The translations under genes were made by a program, and so were the position numbers. Shown piece by piece: positions 6,173 to 9,184 of a stretch of DNA of 9,184 bases (its first letter is position 1; every line of letters begins with the position of its first letter). The stretch comes from Bacteroidales bacterium. Lineage in GTDB: Bacteria; Bacteroidota; Bacteroidia; Bacteroidales; UBA932. The stretch is taken from the NCBI GenBank assembly GCA_017429205.1, contig JAFRPH010000095.1, positions 1 to 9,184 of the forward strand, given 5' to 3'. Under the pieces are notes generated by a model that worked only from the letters and a program-made list of their open reading frames with translations, made no database searches and was not told the DNA's origin.

Positions 6173-6439
6173 TCACCGCAGCGGTTCGATCTTCTCAAAC
6201 GCGATGCTTCTCACGGCACGATTCCAGGCTTCGTACAGTTCGTCTTCATGGATAGCCATCCATCCGGCCAGCATCCGGTACTGCTTGACCGGGAGCCTTC
6301 CGTCGAGGACTTCTCCGTCCAGTCCGACGCTGGCCTCGTATTCTCCGTAATAAACGTGAACATGCGGCTTATGATGCTTGTCGCTGTCATTGAAGATCAT
6401 CTTCACGATCAAACCGTAAAACCTGCTGATCTCCGGCAT
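6173..6439 (-). CDS. DUF4160 domain protein, 88 aa
   Basis: The family hallmark is clear: MIFNDSDKHHKPHVHVYYGEY (residues 14-34) with the HxPHVHVxY core, then a short beta region (ASVGLDGEVLDGRLP) and a C-terminal helix containing MLAGWMAIHEDELYEAWNRA. DUF4160 proteins are small cytoplasmic proteins of unknown biochemical role, usually encoded next to DUF2442 as here. The His cluster could bind metal or nucleic acid, which is inference. Start ATG 6439 is preceded by AGGAG (plus CTCCT, 6448-6452) with an 8-nt spacer. The gene begins 18 nt after the L-serine dehydratase stop. Confidence 0.88.
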   Translation of the reverse strand: MPEISRFYGLIVKMIFNDSDKHHKPHVHVYYGEYEASVGLDGEVLDGRLPVKQYRMLAGWMAIHEDELYEAWNRAVRSIAFEKIEPLR

Positions 6440-6457
6440 GCTTTCATCTCCTGCTTT

Positions 6458-7657
6458 CTATTTCTTCCTTTGATACATCTGGGCAAGCCCGCCGTGGGCC
6501 GTCTCGCGGTACTTTTCGTTCATGTCGCGGCCGGTCTGGTACATGGTGTCGAGGACCACGTCGAAGGAGATCTTCCGCGTCTGATAGAGGAAGCGGGAGA
6601 GATCCACCGCGTGGATGGCGCGCAGGGCCGCCACGGCGTTGCGCTCGATGCAGGGGATCTGCACCAGGCCGCCGACCGGGTCGCAGGTGAGGCCCAGGTG
6701 ATGCTCCATCGCGATCTCCGCCGCGTACTCGATCTGGTCGAGGTTCAGCCGGTAGAGAGCGGCGAGGCCCGCCGCGGCCATCGAGCAGGCGCTCCCGATC
6801 TCCGCCTGGCAGCCGCACTCCGCGCCGGAGATGCTGGCGTTGGTGCGGATCACGTTGCCGATCAGGCCCGCCACGGCCAGGGCGTCGAGGATCTCCGCCT
6901 CCGGGAAGCCGCGGTCCTCCTGCATATAGAAGAAGACCGCCGGGATCACCCCGCAGCTGCCGCAGGTCGGGGCCGTGACCACGATGTTCTCCGCCGCGTT
7001 CTCCTCGCTGACCGCGTAGGCGTAGGAGGCGATCGTGCGGCTCATCGTGACGTCGGGGCTCTCGTTGTAGCAGCGCTGCAGGCGGAGGAGCTTTGCCTTC
7101 CGGCTGACCTCGAGGCCGCCGGGGAGGATGCCCTCGGTGTTCAGCCCCCGCGCGATCGCCGCGCGCATGGCCTGCCAGACCTCCCGCAGCCAGGCGTCGA
7201 GATCCTCGCCCTCCCGCTCCCGGATGAAGGCCGGCAGGGGGAGACCCTCCCGGCGGCAGGCGCCGAGGATCTCCGTCAGGTTCTTCTCCGGATAGACCTC
7301 GGGCGGCTGCTGCCCGCGCTCGTGCTCAAAGACGACGCTGCCCCCGCCCACGGAGAAGGCGTGCACCTCGCGCAGGACCTGCCCGCCGCGCAGGGCGGTG
7401 AAGCGCATCGTGTTGGGGTGCGGGAGGCCGGCGGCGTCGGGGTCGCAGGTGACCTGCGCGCCGGGGATCGCTGAGCGGACGGCCTTCATCGTGCCGTGGC
7501 CCTCGCCCGTCAAGGCGAGGGAGCCGTAGAGCGTGACCGCGAAGGCGTCGGCCTCCGGGCACTCGGCGCGGAACCGCAGGGCGGCGTTGTACGGTCCGAC
7601 CGTGTGGGAGCTCGACGGGCCGTGGCCGATCTTGTAGAGACTGCGGATGCTGCGCAA
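6458..7657 (-). CDS. sdaA: L-serine dehydratase, iron-sulfur, single chain, 399 aa
   Basis: This enzyme deaminates L-serine to pyruvate and ammonia with a [4Fe-4S] cluster. The N-terminal beta domain starts RSIRSLYKIGHGPSSSHTVG; the alpha domain has NTEGILPGG (about 173-181), TAPTCGSCG (228-236) and NASISGAECGCQ (273-284). Cluster ligands are predicted at Cys283, Cys325 (LTCDP) and Cys336 (IPCIER). Their 42- and 11-residue spacing equals what I recall for the Legionella enzyme (343, 385, 396). At 399 residues it is shorter than the roughly 454-residue E. coli SdaA, mostly in the N-terminal half, and it ends YQRKK without the terminal Cys of that type. The 445-residue frame from 7795 would begin upstream of the predicted promoter; TTG 7657, preceded by GGAAGTGA, gives the normal family N-terminus. 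First gene of the operon. Confidence 0.92.
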   Translation of the reverse strand: MRSIRSLYKIGHGPSSSHTVGPYNAALRFRAECPEADAFAVTLYGSLALTGEGHGTMKAVRSAIPGAQVTCDPDAAGLPHPNTMRFTALRGGQVLREVHAFSVGGGSVVFEHERGQQPPEVYPEKNLTEILGACRREGLPLPAFIREREGEDLDAWLREVWQAMRAAIARGLNTEGILPGGLEVSRKAKLLRLQRCYNESPDVTMSRTIASYAYAVSEENAAENIVVTAPTCGSCGVIPAVFFYMQEDRGFPEAEILDALAVAGLIGNVIRTNASISGAECGCQAEIGSACSMAAAGLAALYRLNLDQIEYAAEIAMEHHLGLTCDPVGGLVQIPCIERNAVAALRAIHAVDLSRFLYQTRKISFDVVLDTMYQTGRDMNEKYRETAHGGLAQMYQRKK

Positions 7658-7691
7658 GCGGATCACTTCCCGGGTTTTCTCTTCATTGAAT

Positions 7692-7719
7692 ATGATAGCA
7701 TATCGACCCCGGAAATCAA
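7692..7719 (-). promoter_or_regulatory. Promoter of the sdaA-to-CHR operon
   Basis: On the minus strand, TTGATT (7714-7719) and TATCAT (7692-7697) are separated by 16 bp. They match four and five bases of the sigma-A consensus. Transcription would start near 7685, about 27 nt before the TTG start of sdaA, which supports that start. It lies back to back with the exonuclease promoter. Confidence 0.6.
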
Positions 7720-7732
7720 GAGGGAAAAGCGC

Positions 7733-7761
7733 TTCACAAGCCGCGCCGCCTGTGCTATAAT
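7733..7761 (+). promoter_or_regulatory. Promoter of the exonuclease gene
   Basis: TTCACA (7733-7738) matches five of six bases of the -35 consensus, and TATAAT (7756-7761) is a perfect -10, at the ideal 17-bp spacing. The predicted transcript starts near 7768, with about 48 nt of leader. The two -35 boxes of the divergent promoters are only 13 bp apart, so the polymerases may compete. Confidence 0.8.
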
Positions 7762-7815
7762 GGAACGGCCTGCCGTCATCCCGGCGGGGCATCAAGCATC
7801 AAAGGACGGAACCTC

Positions 7816-8814
7816 ATGCACTATATCGTCATCGACCTGGAGTGGAACCAGCCGCTGAATCATCAGAACCGCGTCTACCGCGAGGTGGGCGACCGGCTGA
7901 TTTTTGAGATGCTGCAGATCGGCGCGGTGAAGCTCGACGCCGAAAGGAATATCGTGGACAGCATCTCCGTGCTGATCCATCCGACCTGCTATCAGCGCAT
8001 CCATCCGCGCATCGAGCGCATGACCCACATCGACGAGGAGGCCGTGGCCGACGCCCCGCTCTTCGGCGAGGCGATGGCGCGCTTTGTGGAGTGGTGCGAG
8101 CGCGAGGGGGACGAGTACCTGCTCCTGACCTGGGGCTGCGACGACGTCAGCGTGCTCCAGCAGAACCTCGACTTCTTCGACTGCCATCCGAGCCTGCCGC
8201 CGATGTGCGATATCCAGCACCAGTTCTCCGATGCCTTCAAGCTCCCCAACCGCATGGGCCTCCAGCCCGCGATGGAGCGCATGGAGATCCGGCCGGAGGA
8301 GAACAGGGAGTTCCACAACGCCGTCCACGACGCCTATTACACCGCCCTGCTCTTCCAGCGGATGCCCGATCCGGAGGACGCGGTGAAGTACGCCCGCACG
8401 CCCAAGCAGCTGATCCACCCGGACCAGCACCGGCACGGGAAGGCGCGGGGCGAGGTCTTCCCCTCCCTGGCGGACGCCCTGGCCAGCGAGCTGGCGAACC
8501 AGCCCAAGTGCCCCACCTGCGGCAAGGCCTGCCAGGTGGAGGAGGCCGGGTATGTGCCGCAGGCCGCGGACAAGTATATCGGACTGGCGAAGTGCCGCCA
8601 GCACGGTCCGATCCTGTGCAGACTGCGTCTGCGGGCCTCGCAGTCGGGGAGTGTGACCCTGAGCGTGACCACGGCGAAGGCGACGAAGCCGAATGTGGCG
8701 TATATCCATACCAAGCAGCTGCAGTTCCGCCGCCGCGAGGAGGCCGGGTATCGGTTCAATGCCGAGGCGGCGCTGCTCAATGCCGATCGGTCGAGTGTCC
8801 CGTTTGAGGACTGA
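7816..8814 (+). CDS. DEDDh 3'-5' exonuclease with Cys-rich C-terminus, 332 aa
   Basis: This is probably a cytoplasmic 3'-5' exonuclease of the DnaQ/ERI-1-like (DEDDh) group. Motif I is VIDLEW (Asp7, Glu9), motif II lies around LLTWGCDDVSVL (Asp109 or Asp110), and motif III is FHNAVHDAYYTALLF (His167, Asp172 with the HxxxxD spacing). Together they form a complete catalytic set in about the first 185 residues. After a linker, residues 230-270 carry CPTCGKAC (Cys232, Cys235, Cys239) and CRQHGPILC (Cys260, His263, Cys268), suggesting a zinc ribbon that may hold substrate. The rest is basic and unassigned. Start ATG 7816 has AAAGGA (7801-7806) 9 nt upstream. It is transcribed divergently from the operon; no T-run terminator follows before the tandem repeats. 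Whether it acts on RNA or DNA is unknown. Confidence 0.85.
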   Translation: MHYIVIDLEWNQPLNHQNRVYREVGDRLIFEMLQIGAVKLDAERNIVDSISVLIHPTCYQRIHPRIERMTHIDEEAVADAPLFGEAMARFVEWCEREGDEYLLLTWGCDDVSVLQQNLDFFDCHPSLPPMCDIQHQFSDAFKLPNRMGLQPAMERMEIRPEENREFHNAVHDAYYTALLFQRMPDPEDAVKYARTPKQLIHPDQHRHGKARGEVFPSLADALASELANQPKCPTCGKACQVEEAGYVPQAADKYIGLAKCRQHGPILCRLRLRASQSGSVTLSVTTAKATKPNVAYIHTKQLQFRRREEAGYRFNAEAALLNADRSSVPFED

Positions 8815-8860
8815 GACGCGGGGTTCGTTCTCTGTTTGTGAAACCATGTTGAAGAGGGTA

Positions 8861-8876
8861 TGCGCCTGCGGGCGCA
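8861..8876 (+). other. First hairpin of the tandem array
   Basis: TGCGCC pairs with GGCGCA around a TGCG loop. The same hairpin recurs at 8960-8977, 9062-9079 and 9163-9180. The pair next to the core is C-G here, T.G in copy 2 and T-A in copies 3 and 4; two positions further out it is T-A here and C-G in the others. Pairing is therefore kept although bases change. Confidence 0.6.
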
Positions 8877-9184
8877 CCAAAGGGCTTTCCGATCGCCCTT
8901 TGGAAACCTTCGGGGCCGATTCGTTGGGTTGATTGCTGGGCGATGAAAGCCAAAGGGTTCCGTGCCTGCGGGCGCGGCCAAAGGGCTTTCCGATCGCCCT
9001 TTGGAAACCTTCGGGGCCGACCCGTTGGGTTGGGTTGCTGGGTGAGATGACCAAAGGGTTCCGTGCCTGCGGGCACGGCCAAAGGGCTTTCCGATCGCCC
9101 TTTGGAAACCTTCGGGGCCGCCCCGTTGGGTTGGGTTGCTGGGTGAGATGACCAAAGGGTTCCGTGCCTGCGGGCACGGCCAAA
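8864..9184 (+). repeat. Tandem array of ~101-bp palindromic units (open-ended)
   Basis: Units begin (at GCCTGCGGGC) at 8864, 8964, 9065 and 9166, giving lengths of 100, 101 and 101 bp; the fourth is cut by the window end. The last two copies are almost identical, while the first is the most diverged. Each unit has a hairpin around CCTGCGGG with a TGCG loop, then a perfect 9-bp hairpin (CCAAAGGGC / GCCCTTTGG, 9-nt loop; for example 8877-8903, 8978-9004, 9079-9105). A spacer with GTTGGGTTG motifs follows, and finally a second CCAAAGGG. There is no T run, so these are not ordinary terminators. The layout resembles REP/BIME-like repeats or an array of small structured RNAs, not CRISPR, because no unique spacers exist. 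Confidence 0.85.

Noticed and set aside
6137..7474. 445-residue + strand frame
   Set aside because: Antisense to sdaA, which has clear motifs and ribosome site; low-complexity translation.
8861..8903. Terminator for the exonuclease gene
   Set aside because: Two good stems but no T run after either on the + strand.
7792..9183. 463-residue minus-strand frame through the exonuclease gene and the repeats
   Set aside because: It lies antisense to a well-supported gene, and the repeat part cycles frame because 101 is not a multiple of three. The peptide repeats are by-products of GC-rich DNA without stops.
8864..9184. CRISPR array
   Set aside because: Whole 101-bp units repeat with no variable spacers, and the unit is far longer than a CRISPR repeat-spacer unit.

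Overview
The window looks like chromosomal DNA from a GC-rich anaerobic member of the Bacillota, probably a clostridial lineage from a gut or rumen. This is inferred from strong AGGAGG-type ribosome sites, sigma-70/sigma-A type promoters, and the gene families present: an oxygen-labile Fe-S L-serine dehydratase, a COG2509-type FAD protein and short paired CHR transporters. No rRNA or tRNA gene is visible, so the taxonomy is soft.

Bases 1-141 are the end of an insertion sequence. Three copies of a 15-bp box recur exactly every 24 bp, and a promoter, ribosome site and start codon lead leftward out of the window, probably into the transposase gene. Bases 142-1656 are clearly AT-rich and look acquired. 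They hold two broken gene remnants, an Imm40-like immunity protein and an unrecognised 261-residue protein. A sharp step to GC-rich DNA follows. Bases 1657-1966 contain no supportable gene, only a possible + strand terminator.

Bases 1972-7720 form one tightly packed eight-gene minus-strand unit, read from right to left: L-serine dehydratase, DUF4160 protein, DUF2442 protein, FAD-dependent dehydrogenase, nucleotidyltransferase-fold protein, HTH/S24 (LexA-like) regulator, and two short chromate-transporter (CHR) subunits. It has a promoter before the first gene and a near-perfect intrinsic terminator directly after the last. Gaps are 5 to 36 nt, with one overlap. Most starts were set by ribosome sites, which corrected several of the longest-ORF starts (sdaA to TTG; FAD protein, NTase and DUF2442 to internal ATGs).

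Divergent from this unit, a good promoter drives a 332-residue DEDDh 3'-5' exonuclease with a Cys-rich C-terminal region. After it the window ends inside a tandem array of about 101-bp units. Each unit has two hairpins, and the first keeps its pairing through changes on both arms between copies. With the eight-gene unit, this array is the most unusual structure in the window.
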